Shown piece after piece: positions 17,155-25,334 of a DNA stretch of 64,000 nt (position 1 is its first letter; each line of letters starts with the position of its first letter). The DNA is from Bradyrhizobium sp. U87765 SZCCT0048 (lineage in GTDB: Bacteria > Pseudomonadota > Alphaproteobacteria > Rhizobiales > Xanthobacteraceae): assembly GCF_018131225.1 (NCBI RefSeq), contig NZ_JAFCMM010000008.1, positions 62,001-126,000 on the forward strand, in the 5' to 3' direction. Under the pieces are notes generated by a model. It ran no database searches, had not been told where the DNA came from, and was given only the letters and a program-made list of their open reading frames with translations. A program made the translations under genes and the position numbers.

Positions 17155-18510
17155 TTACTCCGCGGCGCCGATCCGGGGCAGCGGAACCGGCTGCGGCGCC
17201 TGCTCCGAGCGGCCATGCGCCGACGACACCATGAAGTCGGAGATGCGCGGCAGGATTTCCGAACGGAAGCGCGAGCCGTTGAACACGCCGTAGTGGCCGA
17301 CGCCCTTCTGCACATAGTGCACGCGGCGATCCATCGGGATGGCGCTGCACAGGCGATGCGCCGCTTCGGTCTGGCCGAGGCCGGAGATGTCGTCGTTCTC
17401 GCCTTCCACCGTCATCAGCGCGATGCGCTCGATCTTGGAGGGCTGCACCAGCTTGCCGCGATGGCGCATCTCGCCCTTGGGCAGCAGATGACGCACGAAC
17501 ACCTGATCGACGGTCTGCAGGTAGAACTCGGCGGTGAGATCCATCACCGCGAGATACTCGTCGTAGAACTGCACATGCTTGTCGACGAGATCGCCATCGC
17601 CCTTCACGAGATTGGCGAACAGGTTCTTGTGCGCATCGACATGGCGGTCGAGGTTCATGCTGATGAAGCCGTTGAGCTGCAGGAAGCCCGGATAGACATC
17701 GCGCATGAAGCCGGGGTGCGGGAACGGCACCTTGGTGATGACATGGCCGCGGAACCAGTCCATGCCGCGCTCTTCCGCGAGCTTGTTGACCGCGGTGGGA
17801 TTGGAGCGGGTGTCGATCGGGCCGCCCATCAGCGTCATCGACACCGGAACGAACGGATCCTTGTTGGCTTCCATCACCGCGGCGGCGACCAGCACCGGCA
17901 CCGACGGCTGGCACACGGCCATGATGTGGATGTCGCCGCCGAGGTCGTGCAGCATCTGGATGATGTAATCGACGTAATCCTCGAGATCGAAGCGGCCGGC
18001 GGACAGCGGCACCATGCGCGCATCGGCCCAGTCGGTGATGTAGACGTCATGGCCGGGCAGCAGCGCCTCGACCGTGCCGCGCAGCAGCGTGGCGTAGTGG
18101 CCGGACATCGGCGCCACCAGCAGCACGCGCGGCTGCGGCGTGCGCAGCGGCTTCACCAGCTTGCGTTCGAAATGAAGCAGGCGACAGAACGGCTTTTCCC
18201 ACACCGTCTTGATCTCGACGGGCACCCGCATGCCGTTGACCTGGGTGTCGTTGAGGCCCCATTCCGGCTTGCCGTAGCGGCGCGTGGTGCGCTCGAACAC
18301 CTCACAGGCGGCGGAGATCGACTTGCCGACCTGGGTGTGCGCCCATGGATTGAACGGGTTGGAGAACATCAGCTTGGTGGCGTCGAACACCGCGCGCGCG
18401 GGATTGAGCGACGCCTGCCCCATCTCGTACATCCAGTACATCGGCGTGGTCAGCGCAGGACTATCTTCTGCGGGAAGCTCCGGCGCGCCGCCAAATTCAC
18501 CTATCGGCAT
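17155..18510 (-). CDS. phaZ: Intracellular polyhydroxybutyrate depolymerase
   Basis: 451 residues from ATG 18510 (MPIGEFGG); upstream in-frame sequence is unlike the family. It matches the PhaZ1 type: LYPWMYEM-like start (MYWMYEMGQASLNPARA), EWGLNDTQVNG, VAPMSGHYATLLRGTVE, and the lipase-box-like VCQPSVPVL with the catalytic cysteine (Cys200) in place of serine. The late Asp (near GENDDISG) and His (VGHYGVFNG) complete the triad. It mobilises intracellular PHB granules in the cytoplasm. It stands alone with its own terminator. Confidence 0.93.
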   Translation of the reverse strand: MPIGEFGGAPELPAEDSPALTTPMYWMYEMGQASLNPARAVFDATKLMFSNPFNPWAHTQVGKSISAACEVFERTTRRYGKPEWGLNDTQVNGMRVPVEIKTVWEKPFCRLLHFERKLVKPLRTPQPRVLLVAPMSGHYATLLRGTVEALLPGHDVYITDWADARMVPLSAGRFDLEDYVDYIIQMLHDLGGDIHIMAVCQPSVPVLVAAAVMEANKDPFVPVSMTLMGGPIDTRSNPTAVNKLAEERGMDWFRGHVITKVPFPHPGFMRDVYPGFLQLNGFISMNLDRHVDAHKNLFANLVKGDGDLVDKHVQFYDEYLAVMDLTAEFYLQTVDQVFVRHLLPKGEMRHRGKLVQPSKIERIALMTVEGENDDISGLGQTEAAHRLCSAIPMDRRVHYVQKGVGHYGVFNGSRFRSEILPRISDFMVSSAHGRSEQAPQPVPLPRIGAAE

Positions 18511-18721
18511 GGTGTCCCCTGAAATTCTATTTCGCGTTGCGGCAAAGTGTCCCCTCCGTGACACCCCGTCAATGCTGAATTCGAACTAATGGGGGATATG
18601 GTGTCGATTGGGGGCTAGCTGTGGCTCCCGCCCCGAGGTGCGGCAGCATTCCTGACGTTATTTCAGGACGTTAGGAGCCGGCGCCGGCGCGAATGCGCAC
18701 GCCGGGCGTGCAGGAACCGAT

Positions 18722-19549
18722 CTACTCTCCCGTCTGCACCAGGGCGCCGTTGATGCGCGCCGAGCGCAGCAACGCCAGGAACACGCCGACCGCCGCGCCG
18801 AACAGCAGGAGATTGATGGCAAGCGCCTCGACCATCAGGTCGACACGAAACACGTGATCGATCAGCACGGCGCGCATGCCCTCGAACACGTAAGTCGGCG
18901 GCAGGCACCACGCCAGCCACTGCAGCCATACCGGCAGCACCGACACCGGATAGTAGACGCAGGTCAACGGCAGCAGCACGAACATCAGCGTCCAGGCGAG
19001 GCCTTCGGCGCCCATGCCGTTGCGCAGCACGAGACCCGAAGCGATGAGCCCGAACGCCCAGCTGGTGAAGATCAGGTTGCAGAAGAACGCCACCAGCGCG
19101 AAGCCGAGGCCATAGAAATTGAAGCCGAAGAAGCCGACCGCCAGCAGCGTCATCGGGATGACGCCGATGGCGAGGCGGATCAGGCTCATCACCATCAGCG
19201 ACAGCACGAACTCGCTGACCTTGAGCGGGCTCATCATCAGGTTGCCGAGATTGCGCGACCACATCTCCTCGAGGAACGACATCGAGAAGCCGAGTTGGCC
19301 GCGGAACAGGATGTCCCACAGGATCACCGCGCCGATGAAGGTGCCGCCGGCGCGGGCGAAGAAGCCGGCGTTCTGCGAGATGTAGGCCTGCGAGAAGCCC
19401 CAGGTGATGAGCTGCAGCGCCGGCCAGTACACCAGCTCCAGCAGCCGCGGCCACGACGACGTCAGCAGATACCAGTGCCGCAGCACCATCGCACGGACGC
19501 GATGCAGCGCGATGCCGGAGCGGATGCGGGGCGCCTCGCTGATGCTCAT
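18722..19549 (-). CDS. ABC-2 type transporter permease
   Basis: 275 residues from ATG 19549 (MSISEAPRIRSG), whose ATGA overlaps the stop of the ATPase gene, fixing the start. Six hydrophobic helices are spaced as in ABC-2 permeases, with cytosolic start ALHRVRAMVLRHWYLLTSSWPR and the late motif PPTYVFEGMRAVLIDH typical of this family. It forms the membrane channel for the adjacent ATPase. Substrate unknown; drug, polysaccharide or lipid export are possible. Confidence 0.88.
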   Translation of the reverse strand: MSISEAPRIRSGIALHRVRAMVLRHWYLLTSSWPRLLELVYWPALQLITWGFSQAYISQNAGFFARAGGTFIGAVILWDILFRGQLGFSMSFLEEMWSRNLGNLMMSPLKVSEFVLSLMVMSLIRLAIGVIPMTLLAVGFFGFNFYGLGFALVAFFCNLIFTSWAFGLIASGLVLRNGMGAEGLAWTLMFVLLPLTCVYYPVSVLPVWLQWLAWCLPPTYVFEGMRAVLIDHVFRVDLMVEALAINLLLFGAAVGVFLALLRSARINGALVQTGE

Positions 19550-20343
19550 GATGCGGTGCTCCGGTCGCGGCCGCGCGCGACATCGAGGAACACCTCCTCG
19601 AGATTGTCGCGGTTGTAGCGCGCCATGATGCCGGCCGGCGTGCCGTCGTCGGCGATGCGGCCGCGCTTCATGATGATGACGCGGTCGCACAGCCGCTCGA
19701 CCTCGAGCATGTTGTGGGAGGCGAGCAGGATGGTGGCGCCCGTGGACCTGCGATAATCCGCGAGCCGGCCGCGGATCCAGTCGGCGGTGTCGGGATCGAG
19801 CGAGGCGGTCGGCTCGTCGAGCAGCAGCAGTTCGGGGCGGTTGATCAGCGCCTTCGCCAGCGCGACGCGGGTCTTCTGGCCCGACGACAGCTTGCCGCTG
19901 GGACGATCGAGGAAATCGGTGAGGTCGAATTCATGCGCGAGCTCGGCGATGCGCGCGCGCACGTCAGCCACCGCATAGAGCTTGCCGAATACGGTGAGGT
20001 TCTGCCGCACGGTGAGCCGCATCGGCATGTCGACATAGGGGCTTTCGAAATTCATGCGGCCGAGCACGGCATCGCTCTCCCGCGGCATGGCGTGGCCGAG
20101 CACCTGCACCGTGCCGGAGGTCGGCAGCACGAGGCCCATGATCATCGCGATGGTCGTGGTCTTGCCGGCACCGTTGCCGCCGAGCAGGCCTGTGACCGAG
20201 CCTGTGGGAATGGTGAAGGAGATGCCGTCGACCGCGCGGGTCGTCTTGTAGACCTTGACCAGGCGATCGACCGCGATGGCGGCGGACGCGCCCTCCGGGC
20301 CCGCCGCCGGCAGGCCGAGCGGCGCCGGTTGGTGCACTGTCAT
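19546..20343 (-). CDS. ABC transporter ATP-binding protein
   Basis: 265 residues from ATG 20343, which has GAGGG 4-6 bases upstream; longer in-frame starts lie in repeat-rich sequence. Walker A GGNGAGKTTT, signature LSSGQKTRVALAKAL, Walker B LLLLDEPTASLDPD and the switch His (LLASHNMLEVE) are all present, so it should be active. It is the ATPase of an ABC-2 exporter with the overlapping permease gene. No solute-binding protein gene is nearby, consistent with export. Confidence 0.92.
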   Translation of the reverse strand: MTVHQPAPLGLPAAGPEGASAAIAVDRLVKVYKTTRAVDGISFTIPTGSVTGLLGGNGAGKTTTIAMIMGLVLPTSGTVQVLGHAMPRESDAVLGRMNFESPYVDMPMRLTVRQNLTVFGKLYAVADVRARIAELAHEFDLTDFLDRPSGKLSSGQKTRVALAKALINRPELLLLDEPTASLDPDTADWIRGRLADYRRSTGATILLASHNMLEVERLCDRVIIMKRGRIADDGTPAGIMARYNRDNLEEVFLDVARGRDRSTAS

Positions 20344-20452
20344 GACCCTCGTTCCTTGCGCCATCGCGCGGCGAAGCGCAAGGCGGGGGGCGACAAAGGG
20401 GCGATGCGGCAGAAGCAGCGGCATTCACCTCCCTCCGGGCCCCACCAATCCG

Positions 20453-20611
20453 TCACCCTGAGGTGGCCATGCGCAGCATGGCCCTCAAAGGGCGACGGCC
20501 CGCGATCATGCATCGTTCAAGTACGCGGGCCGCTCATCCTTCGAGGCTCGCGGAGCCTGTCATCGCGCCGCGCTTCGCGCGGCCCCGTTGGCTCGCACCT
20601 CAGGAGGACGG
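20453..20611. repeat. Extragenic palindromic repeats
   Basis: Two elements back to back: CGTCACCCTGAGGTGGCCAT ... CCCTCAAAGGGCGACGG (about 20453-20500) and CATCCTTCGAGGCTCGCGGA ... GCTCGCACCTCAGGAGGACG (about 20533-20611). The second is nearly the same as 12899-12981. No coding potential. Confidence 0.75.
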
Positions 20612-20631
20612 GTGAGGCGCCCCCGCGTCCC

Positions 20632-21314
20632 TCCTCATGGTGAGGAGCGGCGTCAGCCGCGTCTCGAACCATGGAGGCCCCCACATCGCGCATCGGCCTC
20701 ATGGTTCGAGACGCCCGGCTCGCGCCGGGCTCCTCACCATGAAGGGTACATCGGCATGCGTGGCTGCAGCTATCCGGTTGATCTTCGGCGCCGACTACAC
20801 CCATGGCGTCGTTGCCGGGCGTGACCCGGCAACCCAGCTTGCTTCTCGTATGACGAGGCTTGAAGCTGGATCACCGGGTCTCGGCGCTTCGCGCCGGCCC
20901 GGTGATGACGCTGAGAATATCGCACCTCTCCGGTCCACATCCGACGTCACATCTCCCGGTGAGGAGCGGCGTCAGCCGCGTTTCGAAGCATGAAGCTCCG
21001 GAGACGCGCGCTTCGGCCTCACGGTTCGAGACGCCCGGCTTGCGCCGGGCTCCTCACCATGAGGGGTACATCGGCATGCGAGGCTGCAGCTCTCCGGTTG
21101 ATCCTCGGCGCCGACTACACCCATGGCGTCGTTGCCGGGCTTGACCCGGCAACCCAGCTTGCTTCTCGTATAACGAGGCTTGAAGCTGGATCACCGGGTT
21201 TCGGCGCTTTGCGCCGGCCCGGTGATGACGCTGAGAATATCGCACCTCTCCGGTCCACATCCGACGTCACCCCTCCCGGTGAGGAGCGGCGTCAGCAGCG
21301 TATCCAAGCATGAG
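20632..21314. repeat. 320-bp tandem duplication built from extragenic palindromes
   Basis: A unit of 320 bases starting near 20691 recurs starting near 21011, ending about 21314, with roughly 93 percent identity by eye. For example GTACATCGGCATGCG is at 20746 and again at 21066. Each unit contains one GTTCGAGACGCCCGGCT ... AGCCGGGCTCCTCACCAT-type palindrome, one long element (GCGTCGTTGCCGGGC ... GGCCCGGTGATGACGCTGAG), and one CCCGGTGAGGAGCGGCGTCAG palindrome. A further partial palindrome precedes them at 20632-20677. The array is non-coding and fills the gap between the ABC transporter and regB. Confidence 0.85.
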
Positions 21315-21402
21315 GGATGACGTCCGGGACGCGACAATGCAGCGCGCGACGAGACCAGCCGGCAGTTTGTCCCCGCTCGCCCGCGCGGGTATGGTCGCCG
21401 CC

Positions 21403-22725
21403 ATGACCGACGTGACCGTTCCCGAATTTCGTTACCGCCGCCGCTTCGTGCGGCTCGACACCATTTTGCGCCTGCGCTGGCTTGCCGTGCTCGGCCAGCT
21501 CGCGGCGATCTTCATCGTGGTGCAGGGCCTCGAGTTCGACGTGCCGATCGTCCCCTGCGTCACCGTGATCGGACTGTCGGCGCTGCTGAACCTGTCGCTG
21601 CAGATGGCGTTCAACCCGCGGCGGCAGCTCGACCCGCTGCATGCGGCGGCGCTGCTCGGGCTGAATATCCTGGAGCTCGCGGCACTGCTGTTCTTCACCG
21701 GCGGGCTGCAGAACCCGTTCTCGTTCCTGTTCCTGGCGCCGGTACTGATCTCCGCCACGGCGCTGACCACGCGCCTGACGCTCGCGCTCGGACTGCTGGC
21801 GATCGCCTGCGCCACCGCGCTCGGCTTCGTGCATCTGCCGCTGCCCTGGAACAGCGACGAACCGCTGGCGCTGCCGCCGATTTACATGACCGGGGTGTGG
21901 CTTTCCATCGTGCTCGCGATCGGCGTCACCAGCCTCTACACCTTCCAGGTATCGGAAGAAGCGAGCAAGCTGTCGGACGCCCTCGCCGCGACCGAACTGG
22001 TGCTGACGCGCGAGCAGCACCTCACCCAGCTCGACGGCCTCGCCGCCGCCGCCGCCCACGAGCTCGGCACGCCGCTTGCGACCATCTTCCTCATCTCTAC
22101 CGAGATGGAGAAGACCATGGACCCGACCAGCCCGCTGGCGGCGGAGATCCGCACCCTCGCCGAACAGAGCAAGCGCTGCCGCGACATTCTCGCCAAGCTC
22201 ACCCAGCTCTCCTCCAGCGGCGCGCCATTCGACCAGATGCCGATGACCAACCTGATCGAGGAGGCGGTGGCGCCGCATCGCGACTTCGGCATCGCCATCA
22301 AGGTGCGCATCGCGGTGGCCGGCACCAGCGAGCCGGTGGTCAAGCGCAACCCGGCGATCCTCTACGGCGTCGGCAACATCCTGGAGAACGCCGTCGACTT
22401 CGCCCGCGAGGCGGTCGAGGTCAACGCGTGGTGGAACGCGGACAATGTCGAGATCGTCATCTCGGACGACGGCCCGGGCATCGCGCCGGACATGCTCAAG
22501 CGGATCGGCGAGCCGTATCTGTCGCGGCGGCGGGGCGAAGAGTCCGGCGGCCAGCATGGCGGGCTTGGCCTTGGCGTGTTCATTGCCCGCACGCTGCTGG
22601 AACGGACAGGCGCACGAATCTCGTTCAGCAACCGGACGTTCCCTGACCATGGCGCGGTGGTGCAGATCACGTGGCCGCGCTCGCGCTTCGAGAACACGGA
22701 AAGCGACGACGAAGCAATGGCTTAA
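21403..22725 (+). CDS. regB: Redox sensor histidine kinase RegB/ActS/PrrB
   Basis: 440 residues from ATG 21403 (MTDVTVPEF). Six membrane helices span about 25-185, with the ubiquinone-binding loop GGLQNPF at 100-106 characteristic of RegB. The H-box AAAAAHELGTPLATI places the phosphorylated His at 219; the N-box ILENAVDFA, G1 DDGPGIAP and G2 GGLGLGVFIA follow. The kinase senses the redox state of the quinone pool and phosphorylates RegA to control photosynthesis, nitrogen fixation, hydrogenase or respiratory genes. It is followed 161 bp later by regA, as in other alphaproteobacteria. Confidence 0.93.
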   Translation: MTDVTVPEFRYRRRFVRLDTILRLRWLAVLGQLAAIFIVVQGLEFDVPIVPCVTVIGLSALLNLSLQMAFNPRRQLDPLHAAALLGLNILELAALLFFTGGLQNPFSFLFLAPVLISATALTTRLTLALGLLAIACATALGFVHLPLPWNSDEPLALPPIYMTGVWLSIVLAIGVTSLYTFQVSEEASKLSDALAATELVLTREQHLTQLDGLAAAAAHELGTPLATIFLISTEMEKTMDPTSPLAAEIRTLAEQSKRCRDILAKLTQLSSSGAPFDQMPMTNLIEEAVAPHRDFGIAIKVRIAVAGTSEPVVKRNPAILYGVGNILENAVDFAREAVEVNAWWNADNVEIVISDDGPGIAPDMLKRIGEPYLSRRRGEESGGQHGGLGLGVFIARTLLERTGARISFSNRTFPDHGAVVQITWPRSRFENTESDDEAMA

Positions 22726-22886
22726 TCCGATTTGCGCGTTTTGCCGCAGGCCAAAGCAGGCCGCCGAACCTTGGCAGCGACGCGGATGGTCGCCATATCT
22801 AATGCATAGCACGGTTGCTGTTTCCGCAGGTGCGGCAACGGCCAACCGGGCTGCCGTTTTGAAGACCGCACGCTAGAGTCAGGAGG

Positions 22887-23450
22887 ATGGAAACCGTGAA
22901 CGCAGTGACCGCCGTGGCGGAACAGACCGACCGCTCCCTTCTGATTGTCGAGGATGACAAGGCGTTCCTCGAACGGCTGGCGCGCGCCATGGAGAGCCGT
23001 GGCTTCGACGTGACCTCGTGCGAGACCGTCGCGGACGGGCTGGCTGAGATCGGCAAGCATGCGCCGGCGTTCGCGGTGGTCGACCTTCGCCTCGGCGACG
23101 GCAACGGCCTCGACGTGGTGTCGGAACTCAAGCGCCAGCGTCCCGATGCCCGCGCCATCGTGCTCACCGGCTATGGCAACATCGCCACCGCGGTGACCGC
23201 GGTGAAGCTCGGCGCGGTCGACTATCTCGCGAAGCCGGCGGACGCCGACGACGTCGTCGCGGCGCTGCTCGCCAGCAGTGCCGAGAAGATCGAGCCGCCG
23301 CAGAACCCGATGTCCGCCGACCGCGTGCGCTGGGAACACATCCAGCGCATCTACGAGATGTGCAACCGCAACGTCTCGGAAACCGCGCGCCGCCTCAACA
23401 TGCATCGCCGCACCTTGCAGCGCATCCTCGCCAAGCGCGCGCCGCGCTGA
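22887..23450 (+). CDS. regA: Redox response regulator RegA/ActR/PrrA
   Basis: 187 residues. The receiver domain (about 16-130) has the acidic pair EDD, phosphoacceptor Asp66 (VVDLRLGDGNGLD) and Lys in LAKPAD. A short linker leads to a Fis-type helix-turn-helix (about 150-185: WEHIQRIYEMC, ETARRLNMHRRTLQRIL), the near-invariant RegA DNA-binding domain. It is the partner of the RegB kinase immediately upstream. A strong terminator follows the stop. Confidence 0.95.
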   Translation: METVNAVTAVAEQTDRSLLIVEDDKAFLERLARAMESRGFDVTSCETVADGLAEIGKHAPAFAVVDLRLGDGNGLDVVSELKRQRPDARAIVLTGYGNIATAVTAVKLGAVDYLAKPADADDVVAALLASSAEKIEPPQNPMSADRVRWEHIQRIYEMCNRNVSETARRLNMHRRTLQRILAKRAPR

Positions 23451-23478
23451 CGCCAGCGAGCGAAACAACCAACACCAG

Positions 23479-23508
23479 ATGCCCGGCTCCGCCGGGCATT
23501 TTTGTTTT
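23479..23508 (+). terminator. Rho-independent terminator after regA
   Basis: Nine-bp stem ATGCCCGGC / GCCGGGCAT (23479-23487, 23491-23499), TCC loop, then TTTTTGTTTT. It starts 28 bases after the regA stop and is a textbook intrinsic terminator. Confidence 0.92.
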
Positions 23509-23627
23509 CGGCGACCTTCACGCCGACCGCTCTCCGCTCGCCTTGCGCAAACCAGTCCTCACAGCGAGAGGCCGTCATCGCGGAACCTTTTGTTCCCGGC
23601 TTCGTTGATTCAGCACGACAAGCAGGG

Positions 23628-23855
23628 ATGCGTTCGTTGAGAAAAACCAGACATTTCAATATCGCCAACCGCCTGGAAGCGACCAAGCAATTCGGGCTGC
23701 TGGAGGACTACCGCATCAGCTGGCAACCGCACTCGCTTCGCCCGCCTCACATCACCGTGAAGGGCCGAACGTCGGTGCCGCGCGAAGTGACCAAAGGGTA
23801 CGTGTCTGCCCTGCTCGGCCCGTTCGTGGCCAGCCACCGCATTTCAGTGATCTAG
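23628..23855 (+). CDS. Small hypothetical protein
   Basis: 75 residues from ATG 23628 (MRSLRKTRHFNIANRLEATK), ending 26 bases before the heme oxygenase gene. The composition (mixed charged and hydrophobic, ITVKGRTSVPREVTKGYV) looks protein-like rather than a shadow frame, and no other gene claims this strand region. The ribosome binding motif (CAGGG) is too close to the ATG, and the frame is open further upstream. No family recognised; it may not be translated. Confidence 0.35.
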   Translation: MRSLRKTRHFNIANRLEATKQFGLLEDYRISWQPHSLRPPHITVKGRTSVPREVTKGYVSALLGPFVASHRISVI

Positions 23856-23881
23856 CAACCGCGCTATCAGCACCCGGGGCC

Positions 23882-24490
23882 ATGGCCATGTCGATGGTCG
23901 ACATCATTCGCGAAGCGACGAAACTGTCCCACCACCGACTGGACGCTGCGATGGCCAGCGTCGACCTGCGCCGGCCAACGTTCTACGCCAGCTTTCTGCG
24001 CGGCCAGGCCGAGGCGCTGTTTCCACTGGAGATGGCGCTGGAGCGCAGCGGCATCGACGACATCCTGACCGACTGGCCGCAGCGCGCCCGCACGCCGGCG
24101 CTGGAGCACGACCTCGCCGTGCTCGACGTCGCCTGCGATCCGCTGCCTGTGCCCGATCTGCAGGGCGCCGCGGTGATGCTCGGCGCGGTGTACGTGCTGG
24201 AAGGCACCCGCATGGCCGGCCGCAGCATTCTGGCGCGCCTCGCCGACGCGCCGAACGCCACCGTGATCGGCGCCACCGCCTATCTGCGCCATGGCTTCGG
24301 CCGGCGGCTGTGGCCGAGCTACCTCGCGCTGCTGGAAACCCATCCCGAGACGCAGCTCCATCCGGACCGCGTCGTCGACGGCGCGCAGATCGCGTTCGGC
24401 ATGTTCGAGAGCGCGCTGCTGCCCATGCTCAACGACGCCGTCGAGCGCAGCCGCGACGCGATCCGCGTCGTGTCGAGCGCGTCGCTGTAG
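23882..24490 (+). CDS. Biliverdin-producing heme oxygenase (BphO/HemO type)
   Basis: 202 residues. The N-terminal helix IIREATKLSHHRLDAAM carries the proximal heme ligand candidate His17/18, and the middle segment VMLGAVYVLEGTRMAGRSIL matches the distal helix with the GxxxG-like flexible region of bacterial heme oxygenases. The enzyme would open heme to biliverdin, iron and CO in the cytoplasm, for iron use or as chromophore supply for a bacteriophytochrome. No phytochrome or heme uptake gene is present in the window. It is convergent with mmcB. Confidence 0.8.
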   Translation: MAMSMVDIIREATKLSHHRLDAAMASVDLRRPTFYASFLRGQAEALFPLEMALERSGIDDILTDWPQRARTPALEHDLAVLDVACDPLPVPDLQGAAVMLGAVYVLEGTRMAGRSILARLADAPNATVIGATAYLRHGFGRRLWPSYLALLETHPETQLHPDRVVDGAQIAFGMFESALLPMLNDAVERSRDAIRVVSSASL

Positions 24491-24521
24491 GACCACGTTC
24501 CTTGCCGCTTCAAGCGGCCTT

Positions 24522-25010
24522 CTACGCGAACGGCTCGTGGCCCTGCGGGTCGGCGAGGCGGTTGAGGCGCTGGGCGGCAGCCAGGGCGAAGCGCAGCATG
24601 ATCGCCTTGCGTGTCGCCGCGGGAAGGCGATGCTCCGGCGCCTCGCAGTGCAGGTGCGCGCCATAGGCATCGGCAACGATCAGCCCGGTATCTTTCGGAA
24701 ACAGCTCGCACGCCATCTCCGCCGTGAAGGCGAAGAACAGCCGGTCGCAATGCGCGCGATACTCTTCCCACTTCTGGTCGGCGCGCAGGTCCGCCAGCGA
24801 CGACTTGATCTCGACAATCCAGATCTCGCCGCGCTCATTCAGCGCCACGAGATCGGCGCGCCGCCCTGACGGCAACGGCAGCTCCGACAGGCAGGAGAAG
24901 CCGAGCGAGCGCAGCAGCCGCGCGGCGCCGCGCGCGATCGCGAGCGCGGTATCGGACTGGCGGCCGTCGACAGGCAGCGCGGCAGTCACGGGCAACAGAT
25001 GCAGCGTCAT
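24522..25010 (-). CDS. mmcB: MmcB-family DNA repair protein (putative endonuclease)
   Basis: 162 residues. The PD-(D/E)xK nuclease core is visible: RRADLVALNERGEIWIVEIKSS gives the Asp and the ExK pair (about 49-70), followed by WEEYRAHCDRLFFA. The size and the LSELPLPSGRRADL context match MmcB, the mitomycin C resistance factor of alphaproteobacteria, likely acting on damaged DNA. A single gene, convergent with the heme oxygenase gene. Confidence 0.85.
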   Translation of the reverse strand: MTLHLLPVTAALPVDGRQSDTALAIARGAARLLRSLGFSCLSELPLPSGRRADLVALNERGEIWIVEIKSSLADLRADQKWEEYRAHCDRLFFAFTAEMACELFPKDTGLIVADAYGAHLHCEAPEHRLPAATRKAIMLRFALAAAQRLNRLADPQGHEPFA

Positions 25011-25334
25011 GGCTTTCGCTCTAGCAGAGTCGATCTCCCAAGCCGAGCACGAACACGGGCAATGATACCGCCGCGCGTGCGCAGCACTGCGCAGACTTAC
25101 GGGAAACTACTGAAACTGCAGGCCTAATTGCACGCAAATGGCGCGAAACGGATTTACCTGCGGTTCACGCATCCGACCGGTCACAACGCATTTTATGCGG
25201 AATTTAGCTGACCTTAAGCTTGCCGCCGGCAGAATTTTCCCAGGGCGGACATGTGAGCGACACACCGGGCGTGCGGTGTGCGCGGCACCGCCGGGAATGG
25301 GACGGACACAACCAGCAAGGGCGGCAGAGCATCG
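25011..25334. other. Divergent intergenic region, mmcB / GGDEF-EAL gene
   Basis: 324 bases without a gene. It contains an AT-richer patch (about 25080-25210) that probably carries the promoters of mmcB (leftward) and of the GGDEF-EAL gene (rightward). No clear operator palindrome was seen. Confidence 0.4.

Noticed and set aside
20632..21314. Possible CRISPR array
   Set aside because: There are only two long repeat units that are themselves palindromic composites, with no short spacers of constant length and no cas genes.
23882..24490. Bacteriophytochrome operon around the heme oxygenase
   Set aside because: No phytochrome gene lies on either side; the neighbours are regA and mmcB.
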